Of a stretch of DNA of 64,000 nucleotides, positions 36,451 to 46,467 are shown piece after piece. Position 1 is the stretch's first letter. Each line of letters begins with the position of its first letter. A program made the position numbers and the translations under genes. The DNA is from Mucilaginibacter rivuli (lineage in GTDB: Bacteria; Bacteroidota; Bacteroidia; Sphingobacteriales; Sphingobacteriaceae). The notes beneath the pieces are model-generated. The model saw only the letters and a list, made by a program, of their open reading frames with translations. It ran no database searches and was not told the origin of the DNA. The stretch lies in the NCBI RefSeq assembly GCF_019391655.1, contig NZ_JAHXPQ010000001.1:372001-436000 (forward strand). Reading direction: 5' to 3'.

Positions 36451-37436
36451 GCACGGGCCAACATATCCTCATTAGCCGTACCGATGCCATTGGCGACGTG
36501 GTGCTTACACTACCTATGTGTGGCTATCTTAAAAAAATGCACCCTGATTGCAAGATCACATTTTTGGGTAGAACGTATACCGGCCCGGTGATAAACTGCT
36601 GCACTGCTGTGGATACTTTTTTAAACTATGACGAGTTAGAAAAACTGGCGCTATCCGAACAGATTGAAAAACTGAAGGAGCTGAAAATAGATACCATCAT
36701 TCACGTTTATCCCAAAAAGGCTATTGCCGACCTGGCTAAGCGCGCAGGTATTAAAATAAGGATAGGCACTACCAACCGCATACCGCACTGGCTGTATTGT
36801 AATAAATTAGTAAAGCTAAGCCGTAAGAAATCGGATTTGCATGAGGCGCAGCTGAATATCAGGTTGCTGGAGCCATTGGGAATAAAGCACATTCCGGCCA
36901 TTAATGAGCTGCCGGAATACTATTGTTTTCGATCCGCGGAAGCTTTACCTGCTGAATTTGCAGCTTTGTTGGGTAAGGATAAGATCAATATCATACTGCA
37001 CCCAAAATCGGCAGGGAGTGGCAGGGAGTGGGATATTACTAAATTTGCCGAACTGATTACATTATTGCCTCCGGATAAATACCGGGTATTTATTTCCGGA
37101 TCGCAAAAAGAAAAAGAGCTGTTGAAAGACTGGATAACTAAATTGCCAAAGCATGTGGTGGATATAACGGGAAAGCTTACCTTGCCGCAGTTTATTACCT
37201 TTATAGCTAATGCGGATGGTTTGATTGCCAGTGGTACCGGTCCATTACATATTGCCGCCGAAACGGGAATAAACGCTATAGGTTTGTTCCCATCTGTAAA
37301 ACGCATACACGCGGGCAGGTGGGGGCCAATAGGTAAAAAGGCGGTACATATAGAAAGCGGTCAGGATAGCCTGGACAGCATTAGCGCGAAAAGTGTTTTT
37401 AACAAGATAAAAGACTGGATAATTGGAGAAAGATAA
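36447..37436 (+). CDS. Glycosyltransferase family 9 (heptosyltransferase-like)
   Basis: A 329-aa GT-B-fold protein. HILISRTDAIGDVVLTLPM is the classic ADP-heptose:LPS heptosyltransferase N-terminus, and GLIASGTGPLHIAAETGINA with IGLFPSVK and RWGPIG is the nucleotide-sugar site. Starts at GTG 36447, overlapping the stop of the previous gene by four bases. Probably adds a heptose or similar sugar during LPS or surface-glycan synthesis. The next gene starts inside its last codons. Confidence 0.85.
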   Translation: MSTGQHILISRTDAIGDVVLTLPMCGYLKKMHPDCKITFLGRTYTGPVINCCTAVDTFLNYDELEKLALSEQIEKLKELKIDTIIHVYPKKAIADLAKRAGIKIRIGTTNRIPHWLYCNKLVKLSRKKSDLHEAQLNIRLLEPLGIKHIPAINELPEYYCFRSAEALPAEFAALLGKDKINIILHPKSAGSGREWDITKFAELITLLPPDKYRVFISGSQKEKELLKDWITKLPKHVVDITGKLTLPQFITFIANADGLIASGTGPLHIAAETGINAIGLFPSVKRIHAGRWGPIGKKAVHIESGQDSLDSISAKSVFNKIKDWIIGER

Positions 37437-38496
37437 AAAGCCGTCGGTACTGGTAACTGTAGACTCGATGCGGTACCCCAATACGGGCCTGTATTATTTT
37501 GGCAGGAGCTTGGGTAAAGCGTTAGCCGCGCAAAACAACGGCCAGTTTAACCTGAATTACTACGTACATGCTGATGCTAACGAAAAGTTTGATGAGTATA
37601 ACGTAGGGAAAGTAGTACTGAAGAAATTTGACAAGATCACTTTTTTGGATGAGAAACGGTTTGACCTGTACCACTTTGCCGACCAGTTTTCGCGCCTGAA
37701 ACCAAAAAAGGTTTGGAGCCAAAAAAAGATACTGACCATACATGATATTAACCAGGTGCACGAAACAGATATAGCGCCCGAGAAGCTAAAGCTGTATCTT
37801 AAAAAACTTAAAGAACGTATTGATAAGAGCCATAAAATAGTTGCCATATCGCAGTTTTCGGCTAATGATGTGGCGCATTATTTTCCTGAGGCAAAAAATA
37901 GGCTGAGTGTAATTTATAACGGCGCGGATAAGTTAGAATTAAAAGCCGGGCACCAGCCTGCTTATTTACCCACAGGCCCATTTCTGTTTACCATTGGTAT
38001 TGTATCGGCAAAAAAGAACGCGCATGTTTTGCCTGCTTTGCTGGCGGATAATAACCTGCAGCTTATTATATCGGGCATAGAAACAGATTACAAGCAAAAA
38101 GTGTTAGACCAGGCCAAAAAGTTTGGTTGCGAAGACCGCGTGATCATTACCGGTCCCATCAGCGATGATGACCGGGCATGGTACTATAAAAACTGCGAGG
38201 CCTTTGTGTTCCCATCTGTAGCCGAGGGGTTTGGGCTACCTGTTATTGAGGCCATGCATTTTGGTAAAGCGGTCTTCCTGTCCACAGCAACATCATTACC
38301 CGAAGTGGGTGGCGATCTGGCCTATTATTTTAACAGTTTTAAGCCGGAGGCTATGCAACAAGTTTTTGCTGAAGGTTTAGCGCATTACCATGCGATTAAC
38401 CCTGCCGAAGCCATTATGAAGCATGCCGCCAAGTTCGACTGGAACAAAACGGCACAGCAGTACCTGCAGTTATACCACGAGTGTTTGGCTATGTAG
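37423..38496 (+). CDS. Glycosyltransferase family 4
   Basis: A 357-aa GT-B retaining glycosyltransferase. SHKIVAISQFSANDVAHYFP near residue 140, the FTIGIVSAKKNAHVLPALL core, and AEGFGLPVIEAMHFGKAVF (the E.FGLP.IE motif that binds the donor) are diagnostic. The likely start is TTG 37423, which overlaps the GT9 gene by 14 bases; a later in-frame ATG near 37468 would remove the first strand, so TTG is preferred. It ends 8 bases inside the convergent next gene. Confidence 0.85.
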   Translation: MEKDKKPSVLVTVDSMRYPNTGLYYFGRSLGKALAAQNNGQFNLNYYVHADANEKFDEYNVGKVVLKKFDKITFLDEKRFDLYHFADQFSRLKPKKVWSQKKILTIHDINQVHETDIAPEKLKLYLKKLKERIDKSHKIVAISQFSANDVAHYFPEAKNRLSVIYNGADKLELKAGHQPAYLPTGPFLFTIGIVSAKKNAHVLPALLADNNLQLIISGIETDYKQKVLDQAKKFGCEDRVIITGPISDDDRAWYYKNCEAFVFPSVAEGFGLPVIEAMHFGKAVFLSTATSLPEVGGDLAYYFNSFKPEAMQQVFAEGLAHYHAINPAEAIMKHAAKFDWNKTAQQYLQLYHECLAM

Positions 38497-39220
38497 TGTG
38501 TTTGCGGGCGCGCCTGCGGTCTTTAGCCCGTCGCACCAAAAATCTTACCCATAGCCTGAAGCCAAAATTCTTTAATACAAGCATGGCTTTATCTTTTTCG
38601 AAAACAAGATCAAGGCTTTGGCCGGATGCCCCTGTATCGGCAAAGTTGGCTATCGTATAATCAAGATAAACGAGTTTAAAAGCCTTATCATTAAATGAGG
38701 CCATATTGAGGGCATAATCTGCCGAGGTTTTGTATTTGAGGTTATAACTATACTTTTTAAAAACCGCTTTTGGGTATATAATAGATTGCTGAATGATGCC
38801 ATGTTTAGCCAGGTAATAGGTAGATACCGGGCCTAACGGTTTTAAACCCCGTGTAAGCACGCTGCCGTAATAAATGGTGGCCGGGTCGGTTAGTTCATTG
38901 GCCATTTTCGAAAAATCGGGCAGTATATCATCATCAGCACCTAAAAAGTAAATATAGTCGCCGGTAGCTTGGGCTATACCTTTGTTCATGGCATCATAAA
39001 TGCCGGTATCTGGCTCGCTGATGTGGTAATAAAGTTTGGCGGCATTGGCTTCAATAATTTCCGTAGTGCCATCGGTACTTTTACCATCAATAACAATGAT
39101 TTGGATATGCGGGTATGTTTGCCCGAAAACGCTATCGAGACAGGCTTGTAAAGTTTTAGCAGCGTTATAAGTAACAATAATTATTGATACAACCGCGCTG
39201 TTAGTATTTTGGTTAGACAT
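38489..39220 (-). CDS. Glycosyltransferase family 2
   Basis: A 243-aa GT-A glycosyltransferase. VSIIIVTYNAAKTLQACLDSV, IIVIDGKSTDGTTEII, YDAMNKGIAQATGDYIYFLGADDD (metal-binding Asp cluster). The C-terminus is basic (RRAKDRRRARK). Resembles the WcaA/colanic-acid type transferases. It overlaps the GT4 gene tail to tail and lies on the opposite strand from the rest of the cluster. Confidence 0.87.
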   Translation of the reverse strand: MSNQNTNSAVVSIIIVTYNAAKTLQACLDSVFGQTYPHIQIIVIDGKSTDGTTEIIEANAAKLYYHISEPDTGIYDAMNKGIAQATGDYIYFLGADDDILPDFSKMANELTDPATIYYGSVLTRGLKPLGPVSTYYLAKHGIIQQSIIYPKAVFKKYSYNLKYKTSADYALNMASFNDKAFKLVYLDYTIANFADTGASGQSLDLVFEKDKAMLVLKNFGFRLWVRFLVRRAKDRRRARKHTT

Positions 39221-39317
39221 TTATATATTTGATTATATATGCACGGCGGGCTATTTGTTTGACGGATATTAATAGTTTGCCGGCTGCAATTTACCTTTTT
39301 GTAAACTTAATAAAAAA

Positions 39318-40292
39318 ATGATCTTATCCATTTGTATCCCCACTTATAACCGTCGGAATAAAATAGGGGCCACGCTGAAGCTTTTTTACGACCAGATCAT
39401 ATCATCCGGCTATGCAGTTGATATTGAGCTGCTGGTAAGTAATAATGGCTCAACAGATGATACGAAGGCGTTGCTGGATGATCTGAACTACACGGATATC
39501 GCGTTCAGCGTTTTTCATCAGCCGCAAAACCTGGGGTTTGATTTGAATATCAAATTCCTTTTTGCTGAGGCCAAAGGTAAATACGTATGGTACTTTGGGG
39601 ATGACGACATTGTATTTGAAGGCGCGGTTAAAACAGTGTTTGATTGCATAAAGGGTGAAAATTATGGTGGGATGCGTTTTGAGTTTATGCAGCCCATAGG
39701 TAACCACGATTTGGACTTTGGCTTTTCTGATGAACTAACATCAGTTATTACTGATCCCGAAAGGATCGCGAAACTCTGCTTTACATTGCCTAAGGTATCA
39801 ACCTATATCATTAAGCGTGTTGAGCCGATAGAAGAACTTTTTAACCCGATAGCACAGTATGAAAATGAGGGTTACTGGTTTATAGCCCTTTCGGTTCGGG
39901 TGTTTGAAATGATGGGTGATGATAGCGAAGGTTTGCTGATATACCATAAGCAGGTGGCGTCATGCGATGATGATATTTTTGAAGAGCTTAACGTACCACC
40001 CGCAGTATGGAACAACAGGACACGAATAGCCGAATACCCTTTTGTGAAGATGCATGCACCCACATTTGCTGCTAAGTTATTTAAGGATGATTACCGGTAC
40101 ACTATAGACTTTTTATGGAAACATAAAAAGGGTGACTACAAGGTGCGTAACCCGGAAGAGAACGACAGGTTTATTAAAAGCCTTAAAATACGTCTGCCCT
40201 TGCTTTTAAGCCGACGTAAACTACTGTTTAAATTGATTGTGCTAAAACTTAACCTGTTTCCGTTGGTAAGCCGGTTATCAAAAGGCAAATAG
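39318..40292 (+). CDS. Glycosyltransferase family 2
   Basis: A 324-aa GT-A glycosyltransferase: ILSICIPTYNRRNKIGATLK, VSNNGSTDDTKALLDDL and KYVWYFGDDDIVFEGAV (DDD metal motif). A hydrophobic, basic C-terminus (LPLLLSRRKLLFKLIVLKL) may associate with the membrane. Divergent from the previous GT2 gene and 76 bases before the ABC exporter. Confidence 0.87.
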   Translation: MILSICIPTYNRRNKIGATLKLFYDQIISSGYAVDIELLVSNNGSTDDTKALLDDLNYTDIAFSVFHQPQNLGFDLNIKFLFAEAKGKYVWYFGDDDIVFEGAVKTVFDCIKGENYGGMRFEFMQPIGNHDLDFGFSDELTSVITDPERIAKLCFTLPKVSTYIIKRVEPIEELFNPIAQYENEGYWFIALSVRVFEMMGDDSEGLLIYHKQVASCDDDIFEELNVPPAVWNNRTRIAEYPFVKMHAPTFAAKLFKDDYRYTIDFLWKHKKGDYKVRNPEENDRFIKSLKIRLPLLLSRRKLLFKLIVLKLNLFPLVSRLSKGK

Positions 40293-40368
40293 CCGGTATC
40301 AATAAGTAAGATAATATGACAGGCTTATTGCTATCTAATCCTTAATTTTGCTGACTTTGATCTTTTAA

Positions 40369-42189
40369 ATGAAAACTTACTTCAGGCTGCTATCGTTTGC
40401 AAAACCAATTGAAAAATTTGCAATTCCGTATGTCTTATTCACTATATTCTCTGTTATATTCAGTACGTTAAACTTTGTTTTACTGGCGCCGCTATTAAAA
40501 ACACTGTTCAATAAAAATCCGCCCGATCCAAAATTGCTTAACCCCTCAAACTGGTTTGATGTATTGGGCAAGTTTAATTATTACGCCAACCTTGCCGACT
40601 TAAAATTTGGCGCTACCCAAACATTGAAGATAGTTTGTTTGGTTATTGTTGTGTCGGTTTTGTTGGGTAACCTGTTCAGGTATTTGTCGCAGCGGATCAT
40701 GGAGAACCTGCGTATCCATATTTTACTTAACCTGCGTAAATCTGTATTTGATAACGTGATGGACCTGCACATGGGATATTTCAGTAATGAGCGCAAAGGG
40801 GATATCATATCAAAAGTAGCATCGGATGTGCAGGTAGTGCAGTTTTCGGTTACTTCAACCTTGCAGGTTGTATTTAAAGAACCGTTACAACTGATCGCCT
40901 TTTTGTATATGCTGTTCAGCATATCGTTCAAGCTTACCCTATTTTCTATGTTGGTGATACCGGTATCGGCTTTTATAATCTCGCGCATAGTAAAGCGCTT
41001 AAAGCAACAGGCTATCGAGTCGCAAAAATCGTATGGTAACATGATCAGCTACCTGGATGAGGCTCTTACGGGCATAAAGATCATCAAAGCCTTTAACGCG
41101 GTTGATTTTATCAAGAACAAATTTAACAGCGAAAATGTAAGGTATTCGAAAATAGGTAAGTCAATGGCTAAGCGCCAGCAAATGGCATCGCCGGTATCAG
41201 AATTTTTGGGCGTTACCATGATCTCGTCATTAGTTCTATATGGCGGGTCGCTGGTAATCTCTGGTAAATCAGAACTGCCTGCCGAGAACTTTATAGCTTA
41301 CATTATCCTGTTCTCGCAGGTGTTGAGGCCGGCAAAAGCCATATCCGACTCGTTTAGCAATATACACTCGGGTGTAGCCGCGGGCGAGCGTGTACTGGAA
41401 CTGGTTGATGAAAAACCAATGATTAACGATGCCGCGGATGCTGTGGCGATAGATGGTTTTAAAGATAATATCAGCTTGCAAAATGTATCATTTGCATATA
41501 ATGAAAAACTGGTTTTAAATGATGTGAGCATCACCATCCCGAAAGGTAAAAAGGTAGCGTTGGTTGGCCCGTCGGGCGGCGGTAAATCAACATTGATTGA
41601 CCTGATACCACGGTTTATTGAGCCACAGCAGGGCGAAGTATTGATAGATGGTACAAATATACAGCAGCTTACTTCAAATTCATTACGCTCGCTATTAGGC
41701 GTTGTTAACCAGGAGTCGATATTATTTAATGATTCGATATTTGATAACATTGCTTTTGGCAAACCCGGCACAACGCTCGATGAGGTAATTGCCGCTGCAA
41801 AAATTGCCAACGCACACGATTTTATCATGGCTACCGAAGAGGGTTACCAAACTAATATAGGCGATAGGGGATCAAAACTTTCGGGCGGGCAAAAACAGCG
41901 TATCTGTATAGCACGCGCGGTGCTTAAAAACCCGCCAATTATGTTATTGGACGAGGCTACATCAGCATTGGATACGGAATCGGAAAAGTTAGTTCAGGAT
42001 GCGTTGAACAATTTGATGCAAAACCGCACATCGCTTATTATTGCCCACAGGTTAAGCACCATCCAGAATGCAGATATTATTATTGTTTTGGAGAATGGCA
42101 GCGTAGTTGAACAAGGCACGCATACCGAACTCATTGACAAAAACGGCTTATACCGCAGGCTAATAGATATGCAAACGTTTAATAACTAA
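40369..42189 (+). CDS. ABC exporter, MsbA-like half transporter
   Basis: A 606-aa fused permease/ATPase of type IV (lipid flippase/exporter) fold. Six transmembrane helices lie in residues about 15-320, and the nucleotide-binding domain in about 370-606: Walker A GPSGGGKST, Q-loop VVNQES, signature LSGGQKQRICIARAV, Walker B IMLLDEATSALD, and H-loop IIAHRLSTI. In this context it may flip a lipid-linked glycan or lipid A precursor. A -7-like TAATTTTG lies 19 bases before the gene without a well-spaced upstream box. Confidence 0.92.
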   Translation: MKTYFRLLSFAKPIEKFAIPYVLFTIFSVIFSTLNFVLLAPLLKTLFNKNPPDPKLLNPSNWFDVLGKFNYYANLADLKFGATQTLKIVCLVIVVSVLLGNLFRYLSQRIMENLRIHILLNLRKSVFDNVMDLHMGYFSNERKGDIISKVASDVQVVQFSVTSTLQVVFKEPLQLIAFLYMLFSISFKLTLFSMLVIPVSAFIISRIVKRLKQQAIESQKSYGNMISYLDEALTGIKIIKAFNAVDFIKNKFNSENVRYSKIGKSMAKRQQMASPVSEFLGVTMISSLVLYGGSLVISGKSELPAENFIAYIILFSQVLRPAKAISDSFSNIHSGVAAGERVLELVDEKPMINDAADAVAIDGFKDNISLQNVSFAYNEKLVLNDVSITIPKGKKVALVGPSGGGKSTLIDLIPRFIEPQQGEVLIDGTNIQQLTSNSLRSLLGVVNQESILFNDSIFDNIAFGKPGTTLDEVIAAAKIANAHDFIMATEEGYQTNIGDRGSKLSGGQKQRICIARAVLKNPPIMLLDEATSALDTESEKLVQDALNNLMQNRTSLIIAHRLSTIQNADIIIVLENGSVVEQGTHTELIDKNGLYRRLIDMQTFNN

Positions 42190-42192
42190 CGC

Positions 42193-43281
42193 TTAACTAC
42201 GGCCGATACTCCATTTAAATTTGGTTTTGTTGATGCCCATTACCAGCAACAAAGTGCTGCCATAGATCAGGATAAACCGCAAAAGTATATATCCCATTAC
42301 CTGCCATAGCGGAAGTATGTTAACATCGCGCTTTAGCGTGATAAATATCTCGGGCAGCACAGAGCAGGCTATGATAAAGTGGATGAGGTAAATGCCGAAG
42401 GTAGTTTCGCGTGGTTTTATCCAATCGAGGAAATCGAATTTCCTGATCCTGAAAAACAGGAAGAAGCACGCTATAGAGTAAAAAATATTGGTAATGCGCA
42501 GGCTGTTATATGGGTCGATACTATCACGATAAAACAAGTTAACTTCTTCGCCCATGCCAAATATGAATGTGATGATTACAAGGATAACCCAAATGTAAAT
42601 AGGTGTGCGATTGATCCAGTTGTCTAACTTCTCCAGGTTTTTATTTAGCTGGGCACCTAACCATAAAAAGAATACAAACCCAAGCAGGGCCGTAGTGTGG
42701 CGCGGTTCTACCCATCCCACATAAATATTTACCGCATATAATAGCGTGAAAAGCAGGAAAACTGCACCGAGATAATAAGAGTACAGGTAGCGCTTAAACA
42801 AAAGCAGTATGGTAATGCAGCATAGGAAATTAGGGATGAACCAATAACTTGAATGCAGGTAAACCATTTTAACATGATCAATGAATTGATCGGCGTAATC
42901 TGCATCCATATGCCCGTTCCCAAATTTGAATGCCGCTACTACGTTGCCAAGCACTATGGTGAACAGAAATATTAATGACCAGAACAACCAGGGGAAGAGG
43001 GTGTTTTTTATGCGTTTTTTAAGATATTCCCAAGCTGATGAGGTGGAGAATTTTTCTCCGATAAGGAAACCTGCCAGTAAAAAGAAGCTAATGGTCCCAA
43101 ATTTGGTGAGCTGTATAATAAATGCGAATGAGAGCACCCCGGTGAGATCATGCGGCTGGAAGCTGGTAGGATAGATAAACATGGAATGCTCCGCGACGAT
43201 AGAGATCATGGCGAGGCCACGGATGGAATCAATAAAGGCGTAGTTTTTTTTAGCAGGGGTATTATCTATCAAATTTTGCAT
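42193..43281 (-). CDS. Membrane acyltransferase (acyltransferase 3 family)
   Basis: A 362-aa polytopic protein with about ten transmembrane helices. The first helix region has FIDSIRGLAMISIVAEHS, the acyltransferase-3 signature with the conserved Arg and His, and FFLLAGFLIGEK is the second motif. Members O-acetylate or otherwise acylate surface polysaccharides and LPS, in keeping with the glycosyltransferase cluster. It is convergent with the ABC exporter, 3 bases apart. Confidence 0.85.
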   Translation of the reverse strand: MQNLIDNTPAKKNYAFIDSIRGLAMISIVAEHSMFIYPTSFQPHDLTGVLSFAFIIQLTKFGTISFFLLAGFLIGEKFSTSSAWEYLKKRIKNTLFPWLFWSLIFLFTIVLGNVVAAFKFGNGHMDADYADQFIDHVKMVYLHSSYWFIPNFLCCITILLLFKRYLYSYYLGAVFLLFTLLYAVNIYVGWVEPRHTTALLGFVFFLWLGAQLNKNLEKLDNWINRTPIYIWVILVIITFIFGMGEEVNLFYRDSIDPYNSLRITNIFYSIACFFLFFRIRKFDFLDWIKPRETTFGIYLIHFIIACSVLPEIFITLKRDVNILPLWQVMGYILLRFILIYGSTLLLVMGINKTKFKWSIGRS

Positions 43282-43392
43282 GTAAGGTAGCTGTATTTCT
43301 ATTGTACTGTTTTTATCACCAAAGGTTTAGTGTACAGATGAAATCAATATGAAAACTAACGGGGAAGTCAGCATTAGTACCGGGGATAAGTA

Positions 43393-43427
43393 CTAAAAAG
43401 CCCCCGAAATTACTATTTCGGGGGCTT
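43393..43427 (-). terminator. Terminator of the rimP-nusA-infB operon
   Basis: On the minus strand, AAGCCCCCGAAAT, loop AGTA, ATTTCGGGGGCTT is followed by TTT and AGTA. Thirteen-base-pair stem, 31 bases past the infB stop. Confidence 0.85.
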
Positions 43428-43457
43428 GTAATAAAATTATGCGACGTAAGTTGTTTG

Positions 43458-46406
43458 TTACAACTTACGCTTCACTTCAACATTCTCGTAAGCTTCAACA
43501 ATGTCACCTACTTCAATGTTGTTAAAGTTATGGATGTTCAAACCACACTCGTAACCGGTAGCAACTTCTTTCACATCATCTTTGTAACGTTTTAACGAAG
43601 CCAGCTCGCCGGTGTAAATTACCACGCCTTCGCGGATAATGCGGATCTTGCTGTTACGGGTTATCTTACCATCCAGCACCATACAGCCTGCAATGGTACC
43701 CACCTTGCTGATCTTGAAGGTTTCGCGTATCTCAACATTCGCAACGATCTTCTCTTCAAATGTTGGTGCCAACATACCTTCCATCGCTGCCTTGATCTCG
43801 TTGATCGCATCGTAGATGATAGAGTAAAGGCGGATATCGATCTGCTCCTGTTCAGCAAGCTTCCTTGCACCACCCGAAGGGCGTACCTGGAAACCGATGA
43901 TGATCGCATCAGATGCTGAAGCTAACAATACGTCTGATTCGGAGATCTGACCTACCGCTTTCGATATGATGTTTACCTGTATCTGGTCGGTAGATAGTTT
44001 CAATAACGAATCTGATAGCGCTTCGATTGAACCATCCACGTCGCCCTTAACAATAATGTTAAGTTCCTTAAAGTTACCGATAGCCAAACGACGACCGATC
44101 TCATCCAACGTAATGTGTTTCTGGGTGCGTAAACCTTGCTCGCGCTGTAATTGCAAACGCTTGTTGGCAATCTCGCGTGCTTCAGGCTCACTGGTAAGCG
44201 AGTTAAATTTATCACCCGCGGTAGGCGCGCCTTGCATACCTAACACCTGTACCGGTGTTGACGGGCCTGCAAATTCTACCCTTGCGCCACGCTCGTTGGT
44301 TAAGGCTTTAACACGGCCGCTATAGCAACCTGCCAAAATCGGATCGCCAACACGTAGCGTACCGGCCTGTACCAATACGGTGGTAACAATACCACGGCCT
44401 TTATCTAATGCTGCCTCAATAACGGTACCTACGGCACGTTTGTTAGGGTTAGCTTTTAATTCTAATAATTCAGCTTCAAGTAATACCTTTTCTAAAAGCA
44501 ACTCAATATTTAAACCGGTTTTGGCCGATATTTCCTGGGTTTGATATTTACCACCCCATTCTTCAACCAAAATATTCATGGTTGATAATTGCTCACGTAC
44601 CTTATCGGCGTTAGCACCCGGCCTGTCAATTTTATTGAAAGCGAATATAATAGGTGCACCTGCGGCCTGCGCGTGGTTTATGGCCTCGCGGGTTTGGGGC
44701 ATCACACTATCATCGGCAGCTATCACAATAATAACAATATCCGTTACCTGGGCACCACGTGCACGCATCGCGGTAAATGCCTCGTGACCCGGTGTATCAA
44801 GGAAGGTGATCTTACCTTTATTTTCAGGCAATGTTACCTCGTAAGCACCAATGTGCTGGGTTATGCCACCTGCTTCGCCACCAATAACATTGGTTTTGCG
44901 GATAAAATCGAGTAATGATGTTTTACCATGGTCTACGTGACCCATGATCGTAACTATCGGTGCACGAGGGATCAGATCTTCAGGAGCATCTTCCTCGTTA
45001 AGGTTAGCTTCTTCATCCTGTGGTTTAACAAATTCAACTTCAAAGCCAAACTCTTCGGCAACAATGCTCAGGGTTTCGGCATCCAAACGTTGGTTAATGG
45101 ATACGAACATACCCAGGCTCATACACGTCGAGATGATCTGTGTAACCGATACGTCCATCATCGAAGCTAACTCGTTCGCGGTAACAAACTCGGTAACCTT
45201 CAATACCCTTGATAGTAGTTCCTGATCCAAAGCATCCTGTTCTGACATTGCAGCAACATCATCACGCTTTTGACGGCGGAATTTAGCACGTTGAGCAAAT
45301 TTTCCCGATTTACCTGCGCCACTTAAGCGGGCAAGTGTTGCTTTAATTTGATCTTGAATTTCCTTTTCTGAAGGCTCTTCTTTTTGGCCACCTGCCGAAG
45401 TAGGTTGCTGGCCTTTATTCCTGAAATCAGGACGTGATATATTGCTCTGTCCTTTTTTAAACTCAGGACGTGGCGCGCCGCCTGCTTGTGGCTGGCCCGG
45501 TGCACCCGGCTGACCCGGTGCATTGGTTTGCGGCCTTTGGCCCTGACCCTGTTGACCCTGGCCCGGGGCATTATCTTTACGTTTACGTTTACGTCTTTGA
45601 TCGGCAGCACTGTTTGATGATGCTACAGGCTGGTTGCGTTTAGGCTGGCTTACAGGTAACTCTATACGACCAATAATTTTTGGTCCGCTTAGTTGTTCTG
45701 CCTTAGCCCTTATTACTTCGTTATCATCGCCGCCATCCGCTGTTTCTGCTGCTGGCTCGGCCACAGGTGCAGTAGCAACGGGAGGCTCAGTTTTAGCAAC
45801 AGGCGCAGGTGCCGGAGCAGGCTCAGCCTTAGGTTGTTCAACGACAACGGGCTTAGGCTCCTCCTGCAGCACAGGCTTTTCTGCAACGGGTGCAGGGGCC
45901 GGTGCCGGCTCGGGTCTTGGTGCCGGTGGCGCCGCAACTTCTTCAGCCTTCTTTTCGGGACGTGTTTTACTGTTAAGATTATCCAGGTCAATTTTACCCA
46001 CTACCTTAACACCTGGCAAAGCCGCATCGTCCTTATCCTCAGCCACAACTGGCGCAGGTTTAGGTTTTTCAACAGCAGGTGCCGGGGGGGTAAAAGTGTG
46101 TAAGTTTTTAACCAGAATTTCTTCGTGTTCAAAATCTTTTGCACGCGATGGGGCCGGGGTATGCTCGGGCAAACCTGTCTCTTCGCGACGAATTTTACCA
46201 ATGCTTATTTGCTTGGCTTCTTCTTTAATGATCTTATCAACCTGAAACTCTTTTAAAAGTGCATCATACATTTCGCCTTCAATTTTGGCATTAGGTTGTT
46301 TTTCTATCTTGTAACCTTTTGATGCCAAAAAATCTACGATGGTACCTGTACCAATGTTGAGCTCTTTTGCTGCTTTAAATAATTTTATGCTTTTGTCGTC
46401 TGACAT
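43458..46406 (-). CDS. infB: Translation initiation factor IF-2
   Basis: A 982-aa GTPase that brings initiator tRNA to the 30S subunit. An IF2 N-terminal domain ([20 protein letters not shown]) is followed by a long Pro/Ala/Lys-rich and Gln/Gly-rich unstructured stretch (about residues 90-340), as in other Bacteroidota. The GTPase domain has GHVDHGKT from Gly489, DTPGHEAF, and NKID; domains II-IV run to the C-terminus ([12 protein letters not shown]). Third gene of the rimP-nusA-infB operon, 61 bases after nusA. Confidence 0.98.
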   Translation of the reverse strand: MSDDKSIKLFKAAKELNIGTGTIVDFLASKGYKIEKQPNAKIEGEMYDALLKEFQVDKIIKEEAKQISIGKIRREETGLPEHTPAPSRAKDFEHEEILVKNLHTFTPPAPAVEKPKPAPVVAEDKDDAALPGVKVVGKIDLDNLNSKTRPEKKAEEVAAPPAPRPEPAPAPAPVAEKPVLQEEPKPVVVEQPKAEPAPAPAPVAKTEPPVATAPVAEPAAETADGGDDNEVIRAKAEQLSGPKIIGRIELPVSQPKRNQPVASSNSAADQRRKRKRKDNAPGQGQQGQGQRPQTNAPGQPGAPGQPQAGGAPRPEFKKGQSNISRPDFRNKGQQPTSAGGQKEEPSEKEIQDQIKATLARLSGAGKSGKFAQRAKFRRQKRDDVAAMSEQDALDQELLSRVLKVTEFVTANELASMMDVSVTQIISTCMSLGMFVSINQRLDAETLSIVAEEFGFEVEFVKPQDEEANLNEEDAPEDLIPRAPIVTIMGHVDHGKTSLLDFIRKTNVIGGEAGGITQHIGAYEVTLPENKGKITFLDTPGHEAFTAMRARGAQVTDIVIIVIAADDSVMPQTREAINHAQAAGAPIIFAFNKIDRPGANADKVREQLSTMNILVEEWGGKYQTQEISAKTGLNIELLLEKVLLEAELLELKANPNKRAVGTVIEAALDKGRGIVTTVLVQAGTLRVGDPILAGCYSGRVKALTNERGARVEFAGPSTPVQVLGMQGAPTAGDKFNSLTSEPEAREIANKRLQLQREQGLRTQKHITLDEIGRRLAIGNFKELNIIVKGDVDGSIEALSDSLLKLSTDQIQVNIISKAVGQISESDVLLASASDAIIIGFQVRPSGGARKLAEQEQIDIRLYSIIYDAINEIKAAMEGMLAPTFEEKIVANVEIRETFKISKVGTIAGCMVLDGKITRNSKIRIIREGVVIYTGELASLKRYKDDVKEVATGYECGLNIHNFNNIEVGDIVEAYENVEVKRKL

Positions 46407-46467
46407 TTATATTTTATTACCTCTTTATTCTTTTTTGCAAAAATACGTTTTAATTTGGTTATTCTGC

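Noticed and set aside
36920-37306. 128-aa minus-strand frame inside the GT9 gene
   Set aside because: Complement of a clear glycosyltransferase; no motif or start context of its own.
41298-41828. 176-aa minus-strand frame inside the ABC exporter
   Set aside because: It lies wholly opposite the nucleotide-binding domain, whose motifs are all intact.
45634-46245. 203-aa plus-strand frame rich in Gly/Ala/Ser opposite infB
   Set aside because: It is the complement of the low-complexity Pro/Ala region of IF-2; infB is certain on the minus strand.
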